In this document: piece after piece, positions 1-12,310 of the stretch
Layout of the letters: every line of letters starts with the position of its first letter
How positions within the stretch are numbered: the stretch's first letter is position 1
Source of the DNA: Rapana venosa
Lineage: Eukaryota > Mollusca > Gastropoda > Neogastropoda > Muricidae
Length of the DNA: 64,000 nucleotides
Assembly: GCA_028751875.1 (NCBI GenBank)
Contig: CM054145.1
Coordinates: forward strand, 50,037,128-50,101,127
Direction of reading: 5' to 3'
Notes under the pieces: model-generated
Told to the model about the DNA's origin: nothing
Databases searched by the model: none
Seen by the model: only the letters and a program-made list of their open reading frames with translations
Program-made: the position numbers and the translations under genes

Positions 1-200
1 ACATAATTATTTAGCGAACCCATGGCAACAAGGGAGTTGTCCCTGGCAAAAGTCTGTAGAAAAAAGCCAATCTGATATGGAAACAAATACAGTTGAATAC
101 AGGAAAAGAAAAAAAGAAAATAATGGGTGGCACTGCTCTTGTGGCGCCGCGCTCTCCCAGGGAGAGCAGCCGAATTTCACAGAGAAATCTGCCCTGACTT
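1..200 (+). mobile_element. SINE 3' body, gastropod-type (5' end off window)
   Basis: The segment carries a run of landmarks: atttagcgaacccatggcaa, gttgtccctggcaaaa, ctctcccagggagagcagcc and aatttcacagagaaatctg. I recognise this combination as the 3' body of a tRNA-type SINE common in marine gastropod DNA. The tRNA-like head would lie upstream of the window. The self-complementary ctctccc/gggagag can form a small hairpin. Distorted versions of the same body lie at about 9,337-9,595 and 25,721-25,979. The family assignment is from memory of related elements, not from a search. Confidence 0.6.
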
Positions 201-263
201 AAAGTGGTTTGAAAATGGAAAAAAAAGAGAAGGAAACATGAATGGACTGAATACTAGCCTTTT

Positions 264-1427
264 GAGATAGACAAATAACCAAGGTCTAGTCTGAGATAGA
301 CAAACAACTAAAGTCTAGTCTGAGATAGACAACTAAGGTCTAGTCTGAGATAGACAAATAACCAGGTCTAGTCTGAGATAGACAACTAACCAAGGTCTAG
401 TCTGAGATAGACAACTAAGGTCTAGTCTGAGATAGACAACTAACCAAGGTCTAGTCTGAGATAGACAACTAAGGTCTAGTCTGAGATAGACAACTAACCA
501 AGGTCTAGTCTGAGATAGACAACTAACCAAGGTCTAGTCTGAGATAGACAACTAACCAAGGTCTAGTCTGAGATAGACAACTAACCAAGGTCTAGTCTGA
601 GATAGACAACTAACCAAGGTCTAGTCTGAGATAGACAACTAACCAAGGTCTAGTCTGCGATAGACAACTAACCAAGGTCTAGTCTGCGATAGACAACTAA
701 CCAAGGTCTAGTCTGAGATAGACAACTAACCAAGGTCTAGTCTGAGATAGACAACTAACCAAGGTCTAGTCTGAGATAGACAACTAACCAAGGTCTAGTC
801 TGCGATAGACAACTAACCAAGGTCTAGTCTGAGATAGACAACTAACCAAGGTCTAGTCTGAGATAGACAACTAACCAAGGTCTAGTCTGAGATAGACAAC
901 TAAGGTCTAGTCTGAGATAGACAACTAACCAAGGTCTAGTTTGAGATAGACAACTAACCAAGGTCTAGTCTGAGATAGACAACTAAGGTCTAGTCTGAGA
1001 TAGACAACTAACCAAGGTCTAGTCTGAGATAGACAACTAACCAAGGTCTAGTCTGAGATAGACAACTAAGGTCTAGTCTGAGATAGACAACTAACCAAGG
1101 TCTAGTTTGAGATAGACAACTAACCAAGATCTAGTCTGCGATAGACAACTAACCAAGGTCTAGTCTGCGATAGACAACTAACCAAGGTCTAGTCTGAGAT
1201 AGACAACTAACCAAGGTCTAGTCTGAGATAGACAACTAACCAAGGTCTAGTCTGAGATAGACAACTAACCAAGGTCTAGTCTGAGATAGACAACTAACCA
1301 AGGTCTAGTCTGAGATAGACAACTAACCAAGATCTAGTCTGAGATAGACAACTAACCAAGGTCTAGTCTGAGATAGACAACTAACCAAGGTCTAGTCTGA
1401 GATAGACAACTAACCAAGGTCTAGTCT
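264..1427. repeat. Minisatellite, 29-bp unit with 25-bp variant
   Basis: About 40 tandem units share the core ggtctagtctgagatagac. The standard period is 29 bp. A shorter 25-bp unit lacks the aacc segment and occurs mainly at the left end and again near 900-1,080. Within each core, gtcta and tagac are complementary and could pair around an 8-base loop. Point variants are clustered: ctgcg replaces ctgag at about 655, 684, 800, 1,136 and 1,165, and tagtttgag occurs at about 938 and 1,103. This suggests that the array grew by duplicating multi-unit blocks. The minus strand is open over short stretches only because the unit lacks stops in some frames. Confidence 0.97.
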
Positions 1428-1589
1428 TCGCACTCTCTCTGTTTCTGCCTTGTTCTCTTTCTTCCTGTCGCCTCCTCCTTGTCTATTTCCTGCCTTCTTG
1501 GTCCATTCTCCTGCCTTTTTCCACCAGAAAGACTTAAAAGATTACAATGCTCTCTTATGCCCAAGTCAGATGGGCTGGGCCTGACTCAT

Positions 1590-2340
1590 TCTTTCACTCT
1601 GGACTATTGCAATTCTCTTTGGGATGGTCTGCCAGCATCATCTATACGCTCCCTTTAACGCATTCAAAACTTTGCTGCTCCACTAATCATCAAAAAGAAA
1701 AAAAAATCTGAGCATATTACTCCCCTCTTGCATCTCTCCACTGACTGCCTGCGCCACAGAGAGAAAACTACAAGATCAGTACCCTTTGTTATAAATGCCT
1801 CCACAAAACAGCACCCTCCTATCTATGTGAATGTCTTCGCTTGTACACTCCTTCTCGTTCCCTTGACTCTGCTGCAGATACCCTGTGCTTATGAATACCT
1901 AGATTCAACCAGTCCACCGTTGGCCGTTGCTCTTTATTTCTGGTCCATCAGTCGGAATGACCTCCCTCTCTCCCTTCATGAAAAGCCTACTTACCACACT
2001 TTGAAATCCAGCCTCAACAACATACTTACCACACTTTGAAATCCAGCCTCAAGACATACCTATTTCAAACCTAAAACTTCTCCCTATTCTTTCATCTCAT
2101 AATTATCTGTCCTTGCCTTTAATGGCTGAATTCCCATCACCCTGTTGAAGCATATAACCTGAGTGTGTGTGTGTGTGTGTGTGTGTGTGTATTGGAATTT
2201 GTTAAAACTGTTAATCATTGTTGTTGCATGCGTAGGATTGGAATGCATGCAAGCACCTTGATTTTTTTTTTACAAGATATAGCGTTATATAAATTCCACT
2301 TATTATTATTACTATTAAAACAAAAAAAGAGAAAAGAGAA
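1590..2340 (+). mobile_element. L2/CR1-like LINE fragment: ORF2 C-terminus and 3' tail
   Basis: Translation across frames gives the conserved C-terminal block of L2/CR1-type non-LTR retrotransposons: LDYCNSLWDGLP near 1,599, then HITPLL, YKISTLCYKCLH, YTPSRSLDSAADTLC and, further on, WNDLPLSLHEK-like residues. Frameshifts and stops (an in-frame taa after CGCTCCCTT, tga after CTTA) break it, so it is a dead fragment. The reverse transcriptase and endonuclease domains are absent, consistent with 5' truncation. A (GT) run at 2,165-2,190 precedes a tail (acaagatatagcgttatata, then aaattcca and (TTA)n) typical of L2-like 3' ends. The same tail occurs reversed at about 45,508-45,735. Confidence 0.85.
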
Positions 2341-2385
2341 TCTTCTATTATCTTTCCAATGAAGAAACCATACAATTTTCCCATC

Positions 2386-2399
2386 ACACACACACACAT

Positions 2400-2433
<34 letters not shown>
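2386..2433. repeat. (CA)n microsatellite
   Basis: An almost uninterrupted CA dinucleotide run follows the L2-like LINE tail, opposite in strand sense to the (GT)n at 2,165-2,190. Several small open frames through it are pure repeat translations and carry no information. Confidence 0.95.
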
Positions 2434-2434
<1 letters not shown>

Positions 2435-5400
2435 GTTTTTAGTCTTTATTGTCCCAGCAAACTAGTGTACAATTGACAAACCTGTTTTTTAATGGAATGG
2501 TAGAGGAGTGGATCAGCAAGTGTTGTCAGTCTTCATCAAACGTTAAAAAAGATCATAAAAAAGGAGATAATATGATGTAGAAACATAACACACCCCTCCA
2601 TTCAAACCTCTACTGTGACATTACCAAACAAACAAGGTCACGTCAAGATTAAACCATTTCATTCATCTGATAACAGAAAAGACATTGCTTTAAAAGAAAA
2701 GAAAAGAAAAGAAAAAAGTAAAAAATCAGAGTATATATATATATATACTTTCTTCTTCCTCATCTGTACTGATTGTTCCAATCCTGCTCTGATGCCACTC
2801 AAACTCTTATAACCACACAATACGGCCACACTCAAAAGAGTTGTTCAGTGACACCATCGGACTCAGCAATCAGCGACAGTTATCAAGGTCTGGCCGCCAT
2901 GAGGACACAACCTCAACAGACCCTGCACAGCACTGCTATTGGGTCACTTTAGGGCTGTACAGTAATCGGTGCCCCTTCTGATCAACAGGAATGGAATAGC
3001 ACTTTCTACTGAGCACACCAAGCAACAATACAAGATTTTCTATGGAGTCAGACTGCATGAAGTGCCAGCCATGAATCTACAGACTCATGTTGCATGGAAC
3101 TCGGCATGGACCACACAGACCAATGCTCTAGCAAGACTGACAGCCAGACAACACAACATGTGCTGCGGCTGTATTTATAACCAACACACAGAGAACTGAT
3201 GGATTCCAGTTATTTCCCCCAACAGTAATCCAGACATAAAAGCCACACAATAACATCTCCTTACACAGGATAGGACCTGTTGCTTAGAATACTATTTGTG
3301 ACTTTTGTTTGGTGAAATGTCAAGTTATACCTCAACGTGGTTTGTCTGTTGTGAACATGAATAATACCTGGTTATTCAGGAGACTCTGAACATTTTCTCT
3401 TGCATAAAACCATTATCTGAAAGAATTTTTGTTTCCAATCTTCAATGATAATCAATCTTCAAACTAAAAAAAAAATCGAAAAAGTTCAAGTAAATTTTTC
3501 ACTAGAAGAAAATAAACTTTTTTTCTCTTTAAGTAAGGGAAAATGATCATTTGATAAGAACTATTTCAATTTCCTAACGCTAGCAGCCCAACCATTTCAC
3601 TTCTTATCATAGGGATGGGACTATGAAATTCAAGTTGTAATAATCATTAATGTCATTTTGTGAACATGCTCGTTTTGCAAAGAATAAAGAAATCAACAAG
3701 ATTCATAAGTAGTTATGAAGCTGCATTTTCTACTGACACAATGTGTCCCTGCCCCCTCCAAAAAATCTGAGTTTTAATGTACTATTGCATCCCTTTGATA
3801 TTAATTTCTTAAAATGCAAACAATTCTGAGTTGATTCTTCGTCACTATTCTTGAGCTTCATTTGAAAATCCAACAATTTTCTCTCCCTTCTGTTCCTAGG
3901 GTTCTAACACACTTCCTCTCTAGTTATATTAGAATCCCAGAAGAATTATCCAACTACAGTGTTACATCAAAACACGGATATTCGCTCCATGTTTTAACAC
4001 AACCTTGGTTGTATTTTAATTCACAGACACTCTCTTCGATTCAAGGGCCATTAGTTGAATATCTCTTCTCCTCCAGGATATTTGATACCCTGCGGAGTTG
4101 TGTTGCCCTTGGGAATTGGTCAGTTTTCCTGGTCGTTTGGCAATTTCATGAATGGACTGGTTTCTGTTTCAGATGAACCAGAGGCCATCATCCTTCTCTC
4201 TCAGTTAGCACGCCTTTATCCACCCATGTCCGTTCACTTCAGATCTGCACACGAAATCATTACAGTCCTGAAAAAAGGCATTCCATTTCAAACTGTTCAT
4301 TCAGCACTTCACTGATCTGGATCGTCATTTATCAGCAATGCAGAATGCAAACTAGAAAGTTTGTCAAGAGCAGGAAAGGCAAACAAGCAACATCACCATC
4401 CACGGAATAGAATCTGTAAGTATGAAAGAACATGAAACAGGAAACAAACAAGGAAACAAGCAAGCCAGCAATGAGGAAAGAAAGAAACACATAACAGCAA
4501 CAAAAAAGCTCCTGCTTCAGCACCTGCCCCGGTATATTCCCTTTTTTTTCCAATGAGCATGTGAGATATCGACCTTGATGGCGGATGTAGAAAGAAGAAT
4601 CCAGGCCATGGTGTTTTGTCAGATGCTGAACACTGAATGCACTGACTATGTCTGGCAAATAGCAGATAGCCTAAACTGTGATCAGACAGGTGCAGTGTCT
4701 GAAGATCTCCTGATATCAGCTGCAGAATGAAAACTATACGCGTATGGCCACTTAACAAGATCCAATGGCCTCTTCATTTAAACTGTTATTCAGGAAACTA
4801 CCGAGGATAGGAGACAAAGGGGTAGACAGAAAAATAAAATGGTGGGCAGATTTCTTTGCCTGAAGTTTGGGTAGCTCTCCACAAGGAGAGTGCGTGGCCA
4901 CAAGAGCGGCACCACTTTTTTTCCTTTTCTTTTTGTTTTGTGATCCTGTCTGTATCAGTGTATGTGTGTTTGTTTCCCTATGGGGGTCGCTTTTTTTCTA
5001 CAGAATTTGAGATAGAGACACCTCACTTAACAAAGGGCCTGAAATCTTCTCTGGTGACATTCTTCTCCAGAAGAGTTGTCTCCCTTCGTTGGGAGCATTG
5101 ATTAGGATGGGCTGCCATATCTCCCTTTGTTTTGGCAGGGCTATGTTTGACAAAAACTTGTGGTTAAGGAATTGAGCCGAGTTTCTCTTTTTGGTGCAGA
5201 CCCAGATTTGCCCCTGCTGCTAGTCTTTAGAACTTGTGTCCACTATTGCTCACCTTCTTCAGCCCTGGCTCTCTCCCTTGTTGTCTCTGGGGTTTCCTGC
5301 CAGAGCCACCAGAGCTTCTGTTGCAGGGATTCTCTGTCCTCCTATGCTCAATGTGGGCTGCTCCCCCTTCCGTCTGATTTGTTGTCTGGGAAAATCTGCA

Positions 5401-6805
5401 CATCAATTGTAAACAGTGGACAGCTGTTAAGACAGTGAAAGTGGTTATATAAATAGAATGAGTGAAATAGTGCTAAACAAATAGTGTCTACATCAAAATC
5501 GAAATTTCACCCCCAAGATAAAAATGTGCCCCCACCAAGTGGAAAAAGTTAACCACTTAACCAGCAACTCAACAAACCACTACTGGGACCCCCGCTCCCA
5601 AACAACATTAGCAAAAACACAACGAAACAACCAAACAAAACAACCAACACACATACACAAACAAAACAACCCTCCAAAACAACAAGCGAATGTATTTACT
5701 AATATCTGCATGCAATGAACACATGATATAGCAAACACTTGTAGAACACACCAGGCCCAGATTGGAAGAAAGCAGAGGCTACTTTTCGTAAAATTAGGAA
5801 CACAAACATTGAAAGAATTTCTAAACAGATGATTTTAAAAAAGAAAGATATTTAACCAGGGAAACACCCTTTTAATAATTCTAGAATGTACAAATAATGG
5901 AGAAAACAGGGAAAGGGGAGAGAAAGTAAATTAAAAAAGAAAAACAGAATGTAAAACACTCCCAAGAAAGAAGTAAAAGTTACCTACGTATATTTGGAAG
6001 TAAACCCCTTAGAAAAAAAAATTTTTTTCCAAAAAGTGTTAAGTTAAACAAAAATATAGTTGGTGGCAAGCATAATCCAAAACAGTCATTAACTCTGATA
6101 ACTCTAAATATTTATGTGTAACACACAGGACACACGGACCTTGGTATCCTCTCACCCCAAAAAACTAGCACCCAAACCACCCCTCATGGTCTAATGGATG
6201 GGGAAAAGTTTCGGCTCAAACAACACAAAAACACACACCTGCCACAAAGACAGAGAGACAAAGAAAAATGAGAAGCAGGAAAGGGAGGAGATTGGAATTA
6301 AAGGGAAAAGGGGGGGGGTCCCTTTTCAGGATGACCACACTCCATCTTTAGCTTCTTCAGTGTGCTAGTCAGAAAATTTTCTGCTGTTTTTCACGATTTT
6401 TTTAAAGCATGAAAAAATGCATGTTTATTTGATTTTGTGATTGAGGGCCCTACAGCAATACATATATCCAGGTAGTCAGAAAAAGTTGGAAATGATCATC
6501 AAATGAGTATTGCTTGTGTTCCTTCAGTGCTGGCCCCACATGCATAATTATATTTTAGTTAGGAAACTAGCAGACACAAAAAGGGCTGAGGGGGTACAGG
6601 TTCCTGAAAAAAATTCTATTTACTAAATTGCGAAAATCACAAGAGTTTTTAGTCAGAGGGTAATGTTCCATGAAAAGTAGTTAATTTTTTTGTGTGTGAA
6701 TGCTTAGTATGAATGAAGAGTTTTATGAGGGGCGTGGTAAAGGGGGTTTTAGTTTTTACTTGAAATTTTAGGGAAATTTTTGGTTTTTCGGTTTGCCCCC
6801 CTTGG
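2434..6805. other. Anonymous non-coding DNA, no recognisable gene
   Basis: I see no conserved protein family, RNA gene or complete transposable element here. The longest open frames are under 125 codons, lack recognisable motifs and overlap on both strands. There are A-rich patches, a short (AT) run near 2,733 and an AC-rich patch near 5,590-5,690. From about 6,729 to 6,805 the sequence turns into G- and T-homopolymer-rich text that looks like poor consensus, just before the duplicated block starts. Most of the segment (to about 6,728) has a collinear noisy counterpart at about 12,450-17,943. Confidence 0.6.
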
Positions 6806-6887
6806 GGTTTTACTTTATTGGCAACAAACGTCTTAAACCATCCAGCTACCCTACCGCTTCCCTCAAAGTAGCCTAACTACTACAGCA

Positions 6888-6985
6888 ACTTGCTAGCTAC
6901 TGCTATGCTGCTTGCTGCTGCTGCTTGCTGCTACTGCTATGCTACTACTACTACTACTACTACTTTTACTACTACTAATACTACT
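6888..6985. repeat. CTA/CTG trinucleotide-rich repeat
   Basis: An imperfect trinucleotide array of ctactacag, tgctgctgctg and (cta)n units. The identical array is at 23,272-23,369 inside the second copy of the duplicated block. Confidence 0.9.
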
Positions 6986-7377
6986 TACAAAAACGAAGAA
7001 CAAATAATCCACCACCAAGGTGAGCTGGTTTGCGGAAGCTTTATTTAACCATGACACACACCTACTCAAAATAAATATGATGTTTATTTATTTTCTATTG
7101 ATTATCCGTGTCCTTAATTCATCCCCTCCAGAAACAGAGGATTTATTCCACTGGTGCCAGCCAACACAAACCTACATATATAACCCCACACAACAACTGT
7201 ACCAGTTCAAGAACAAACTGTTTATTATTCCTTCGACCTATCTATCAATATAATTTTGGCAAAGATTATGAAATTATTAGAGTCCTATAATTTAATAATT
7301 TTAAAAAACCGTCTACAAGTTTATGGACAGAAGAGACGATCGGGTTTTTTGACTGCTAAGTATTTCCATTCTTTTAA

Positions 7378-7600
7378 TATATCGAGGATACATGGAATAA
7401 GCTCTTATGTGCTTTTTTACATCCAGTCCCCCGTGTGTATGTGAAATTTGTGAATTCTGTCATGTTTTCCAACCGGCACTACAAATGGCCTCCCTCTATA
7501 CGAAAAGCGGAACAGGAGTTTTAACGTGTGCGAATAGGAAGAATGGTTCAGCATGTGTGTTGCACACTGGACCTCGTTTTCAGTCTCATCCAAAGTATAA
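7378..7600 (-). mobile_element. tRNA-type SINE fragment (tail and body), minus strand
   Basis: Read on the minus strand this shows the body and tail of the SINE family best seen at 47,335-47,706: gatgagac near 7,590, cggttcc-like and cgctttt-cgt-like segments, then ctggatgtaaaaaagcacat and a tattccat tail. The tRNA-like head is missing. A plus-strand open frame of 195 codons starting at 7,407 runs through it and is not credible as a gene. The duplicate is at 23,762-23,984. Confidence 0.75.
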
Positions 7601-7984
7601 GTATAGTAACCTAGCTAGAATATTCCTTTCTATTCAATTTCATCCTGTTGTCCTTTGGTCACTGCTGTTTGTAGTTTGGCCTACAAGCCTATTTCTTTTC
7701 GCTCATCATACAATGGAGTTCGTGTTATGGTCGAGTGAGCTTAAAAAGCAACCAAGAATGGATGGATTGGATTGGAGTTCATGCATCCATTGTGATTGTC
7801 TTGTATTTACATTATTTATTGCAACATCGTATAGTCCACCTTCTCTCTCTAATCTCTCTATCTGTGTAACGGTCTCTGTGCGTTTTTCTACTCTCTTTGT
7901 CAATGTGTTTCTCTGTGTCTCTTTCTGTATTTTGTTTCTGTCTATGTCTCGGCTCTCACCAATGTGTTTTTTGTGGCTATCTGT

Positions 7985-8325
7985 CAGGTGGTAGCGTGAT
8001 GCCTCTGATCTGTTGATCTCGAGTTCGATTCCCATTACAAGAGAATTTTTCCTCTGGAGTTACAACAGTGCAGACTCCACTCTCCCCCAAAAAAAGTCCT
8101 TCGGTACGGATGAGACGATAAACCGTGGCGAAACGCAAGCATAACAACTTGCGCACATGTTAAAACCCGTTACCGCTTTTCGGAGAGTAGGGCCATTGTG
8201 TGTCAGTGGGAACTAATTGACTAAATTTACACAAAGCCCATACACACGAAGGAACTGGATGAAAAAAAAGCACAAGATGCTATTCCATTATCCTCGAAAT
8301 AAAATGAATAAATAAATAAAAATAA
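7985..8325 (+). mobile_element. tRNA-type SINE, nearly full length
   Basis: A box-B-like gagttcgattcccat near 8,018-8,035 is followed by the family's conserved body: ttttcctctggagttacaac, agtgcagactccactctccc, aaaagtccttcgg, gatgagacgataaaccg, a tail with actggatgaaaaaaaagcac, tattccattatcctcgaaat and (aaat)n. Order and content match the minus-strand copy at 47,335-47,706. The box A region is degenerate. The identical copy is at 24,369-24,709. Confidence 0.85.
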
Positions 8326-8404
8326 ATATGGTGTTTTCCTTTGGGTTCTGCCTGTAAATGTCTGTCTCTCCCCCTCCCTCCCCTGGAGTTACCTCTCTAT
8401 CTCT

Positions 8405-8512
8405 CACACACACACACCAACACACACTACGCACGCACGCCACGGCAACGCAAACGCAACGCGAACACGAGCACCGCACGGCCCACAGGAGCACACTACA
8501 CACACACACACC
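8405..8512. repeat. AC-rich microsatellite-like tract
   Basis: Runs of (CA)n are interrupted by acgcacgcacg and aacgcaaacgcaacgcg segments. An open frame on the minus strand (8,288-8,509) is only a translation of this low-complexity DNA. The duplicate lies at 24,789-24,896. Confidence 0.85.
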
Positions 8513-8954
8513 TTATGTGATTTTGAGATGACGCAAGAACACACATCCTTTTTTTTGTGCTGTGTTAACTACTGTTACACTCTCTGTATCTCAAAGACCA
8601 GTTGCTGGTCTTGTTGCTGTGACAGGGCGATTCTCAAACCCTGAACTGCCCTGCCTGACTGAAACAACTTTCTAGTTGGAGGGTGTGGCAGGCCATACCG
8701 TGATCAAAGTGTGTAATCCTTCTCAACTAGGCCAGACAGGAACAATTAATGTAAACATAAAGTAGGATGATGTAGATTAAAGCCAAAGAGAAGAAGAAGA
8801 CTAGCTGGATGGGAGGTCTAGAGTAAAACCGACAGCCTAGAAAGCCACAAGTTCTGGTTAAAAGGTGTGGGTGATTTGAATCCCCAATATGTGGGTCCAA
8901 AACTTACTTTCCCTCCCCCATGGCACATTAGAACCATTAGTTGCTGGTCTGGTC

Positions 8955-9265
8955 TGATTCGGATGAGACCATTTGGCTTGCAATCATGACAGACCTGGTT
9001 AAATCCCGTTCAAAGGGATTATTTTCCCCTAAGATAACATCAGTGCAGACTTCACTACCCCCAAAAAGAAGTCCTTCAGCATGAGACTAGTAAACCGAGG
9101 CATGTGCGCACCAAAGTACGTTAAATCCTATAGTAGTGCCATAGTAAACTGTTGGAACTGATAGATAGACCAAATTTTACAAAACCGCAAACACACGAGG
9201 ACTAGATGTAAAAAAGCACATTAGTGCTATTCCAATATCCTCGATATAATATAAATAAATCAATT
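8955..9265 (+). mobile_element. tRNA-type SINE, second degraded copy
   Basis: Same family as 7,985-8,325: a degraded box B (ggttaaatcccgttc), ttttcccctaagataacatc, agtgcagacttcactacccc, aaaagaagtccttcagcatg, gagactagtaaaccgaggc, then actagatgtaaaaaagcac, a tattccaatatcctcgat tail and an AT-rich end. The box A region is only partly readable. Identical sequence is at 25,339-25,649. Confidence 0.8.
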
Positions 9266-9714
9266 AGTAAGAATAAGATGATAGCTACCGGTTATACAGA
9301 AGATCCGCTGGCATGTACCATACGATAGATGATATTTAGCGAACCTATGCAACAAGGTAGTTGTCCCATATGACACATATGTAGCAGCAACAAACAATAC
9401 TCAGTACTTACTAAACTGATAGGAAATCAAATACGTGCAGTTTGAATCTCAGTAATAATAAAGAAAAAAATAGTAAAATAATGGATGGTGCGACTGTGCT
9501 GCTTGATTGGCGCGTACTGGCTAGCTCCTCACCAGGGAGATCAGCAATCCGAGAATTTCCACGCGAGATCTATCTAGCCACGCTGACTTAACAAGGAATT
9601 GTGTGAATAATGATTGGGAAAAAAACTTAGTCTGTCAAGGAGCGCCGTTACATAGGGACAGAATACTACGCCTTTTTGTAGAATTACAAATACTTACTCT
9701 GAAGAGTCACTAGT

Positions 9715-11150
9715 ATCTGAGATAGACAAACCACTAAAGTCAGTCTGAGATAGACAACTAAGGACTAGTCAGATGACAAATAACCAGGTCTAGTCTGAGA
9801 TATGTACATCCATACTTGCCAATGATCTGCAGATCGAGATAGACAACTCTAAGGCTGACGTGGAGTGATCATACTCTACGAGCACCAAGGGACTAAGTCG
9901 ATAGATATAGACAACAACATGTGATTGTCAAATGATTCTGTACTGAATAGCACTCAACTAACCAGGATCTAGACTCGAGCATCGACCAACTAACACATAA
10001 CACTCAACCAAGTGTCAATGAGTGCTGAATAGACATCACTACAAACCAAATAGTCTAGTCTGAGATAGACAACTAACCAAGGTCTAGAGTCTAGATAGAG
10101 ACATCTCAACCAAAGGTCTAAGTACTGAGATAGACAAGCTAACCAACGTCTAGTCTGTCGATCGACAACTAACCAAGGCTAGATCTAACATAGATCAACT
10201 CCAGCCAAGCAGATCTAGGATCTCGTAGCATAGCATCTTAACGCACAATCGAGCACTATCTGAAGAAAGACACTAACTGAACCAACATGAGTCACAAGTA
10301 CTGAGCATAGACAACTAACAAGGTCTATCTGCGATAGACAATCTAACCGCAATTGATGACTCATGCCGTGATCATATTAGACATACAAACTACAAAAGGT
10401 CTCCACAATATCCTCTGAGCTCATGACAACTGACCGATGTGTGTGTCTGAGTCTGCGAGATAGACAAGCAGGCTAAAGGTCTAAGTCGAAGATAGACACA
10501 CTAATAGTATCACGCAACAGCTACTGTTTTTCGACGAAAGCACAATTCTGAGACCAATCAAAGATCTGACTGACATTAGATCACACTAAAGTGTCAAAGT
10601 CCTGAGATACACTTCAACTACTAATACCAAGGTCATCGTACTGAGATAGACACATCTAAGCCAATTAAGTCTGAGTCTTGCAATATCGACAACTATGTAG
10701 GATTACCTAATATAGTCCTGAGATAGTACAACTAATCTTAACTCACCAGGAACAAGTTTGCTCTAAGAACAACTAACCAAGATCTAGATCTCAGATACAG
10801 ACGCGATCTGAAGCCAATGGTCTAGTCTGCCGATATCAGAACAACAACCAGAATCGGCTAGTCTGAGATAGACAACTAACCAAGGTCTAGTCTGAGATAT
10901 GACACCTGAACCAAAGGTCTACTGCCTGAGTATAGTGACAACTACCGAAGGTCCTAGTAGCAGAGATCTAGTGTGACTAACTAAAACTCAAGGTCTAGTA
11001 CATAGAGAATATGCACAAACATAACCAAGATACTAATACGATCTATATAGATCTAACTAAGCCAAGGTCTATCCAGAGATAGACATCATTCCACGAACAC
11101 ACAACGGTTCTGATGTCTGAGATAGACAACGAACTAACCAAGGTCATTAG
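9715..11150. repeat. Scrambled 29-bp minisatellite (noisy copy)
   Basis: Fragments of the unit core (ctgagatagacaactaacca, ggtctagtctgagatagac) recur at roughly 30-40 bp but are broken up by inserted bases. It corresponds to the clean array at 264-1,427. An identical scrambled array is at 26,099-27,534. Confidence 0.9.
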
Positions 11151-11369
11151 TTCTGATCGCACTCCGTACCCTTGTTCCTATCTCTCAGGTCTGTTTCCTG
11201 GCCATGTTCGATTTCATCTTATCTTCCTATTTCCGCCTACTCGTCCTTGTCTATTTCCCTAAGCCATTCTTTGGTGTCCATTCGTCCTGCCATTTTTACC
11301 ACACGAGACAAGAATCACCATCTAAGGAAAGATTTACAATGCTCTCTATGCCCCATTAATAGCAGAGTG

Positions 11370-12310
11370 GGCTGGATGCCTGATCTACTATTGCAGATTC
11401 ACTCTAGGCAAGCTATCAATAGCTAAATTCTCTATTTGGATCGGGTCTGGCCAAGCATCATGCTATTAAATAATACCGCCCCTATTTAAACGTCATTCAA
11501 AACTTTGGTGCTGCTCCACTAATCATCCAAAAGAAAAAAAAATCTGAATCATCACTTACTCCCCTCGTATGGTTGTGTGTACAATCTCTCCACTGACCTG
11601 CCTGCTCCAACGAGAGAGAGAAAACTAACAAAATGTCAGGTAACCCTTATTTTGGTATAAATGCCTCCACCTAAACATAGAAACCCACGCTATCTATGTG
11701 AATGTCTTCCGCTTGTACACGTGTCCTTCTCGTTCCCTTGACTCTGCTGCAGATACCCAGTGCTTTTATGAATACCTAGATTCATAAACCAGTCCCACCG
11801 TTGGCCGTGCTCTTTAATTTTTACTGGACCAGTCAGTCGGAATGACCTCCCTCACTTCCCTTCATGAAAAGCCTACTAACCACAGTCTATTAAATCCAGC
11901 TTCAACAACATATAACCGGACAATCACTAAGAGAAAATCACGACCTCAAGACATACCCTATTTCACTACTATTTCAACAAAAACTCACTCCAATTCTTTC
12001 ATCTCATAAATTAACTGTCCATTGAAGGGACTTATCACACTCACAGGCTCGAATTCCCCATACACCCACTGTATGAAAGTCCATATAACGTGTGCTGCGT
12101 GTGTAGTTGTCTCTCAGTTGCAGAGATGCTGGATGTGTGTGGAGAGTGTGTTTGTGGTGATATTGGTAATTTGTTTAATAAAACTGTTAATCATTGTTGT
12201 TGAGAACACCTGCGTAGATTGGAACATGCAAGCAAGCACCTTGATTTTTTTTACAAGATATAGTACACGTTATATAAAATTCCACTCTTAATATTACTAT
12301 AAAAAAAAAA
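11370..12310 (+). mobile_element. L2-like LINE C-terminus and tail, noisy copy
   Basis: Recognisable pieces match 1,590-2,340 in order: gcattcaaaactttg analogues near 11,490, gtataaatgcctccac near 11,656, tatctatgtgaatgtcttcc, gactctgctgcagataccca, ggaatgacctccctca, cttcatgaaaagcctac, then the tail with caagatatag and ttatataaaattcca. Extra bases destroy any frame. The same text is at 27,754-28,694. Confidence 0.82.

Noticed and set aside
264..1427. Regular short repeats that might suggest a CRISPR array
   Set aside because: There are no unique spacers: the whole 29- or 25-bp unit repeats, with no cas genes, in a eukaryote-like context. It is a minisatellite.
7407..7994. A 195-codon plus-strand open frame (also at 23,791-24,378)
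   Set aside because: It starts inside a minus-strand SINE and continues into T/C-rich DNA. Composition is odd and no domain is recognisable. The second occurrence is only the artefactual duplicate.
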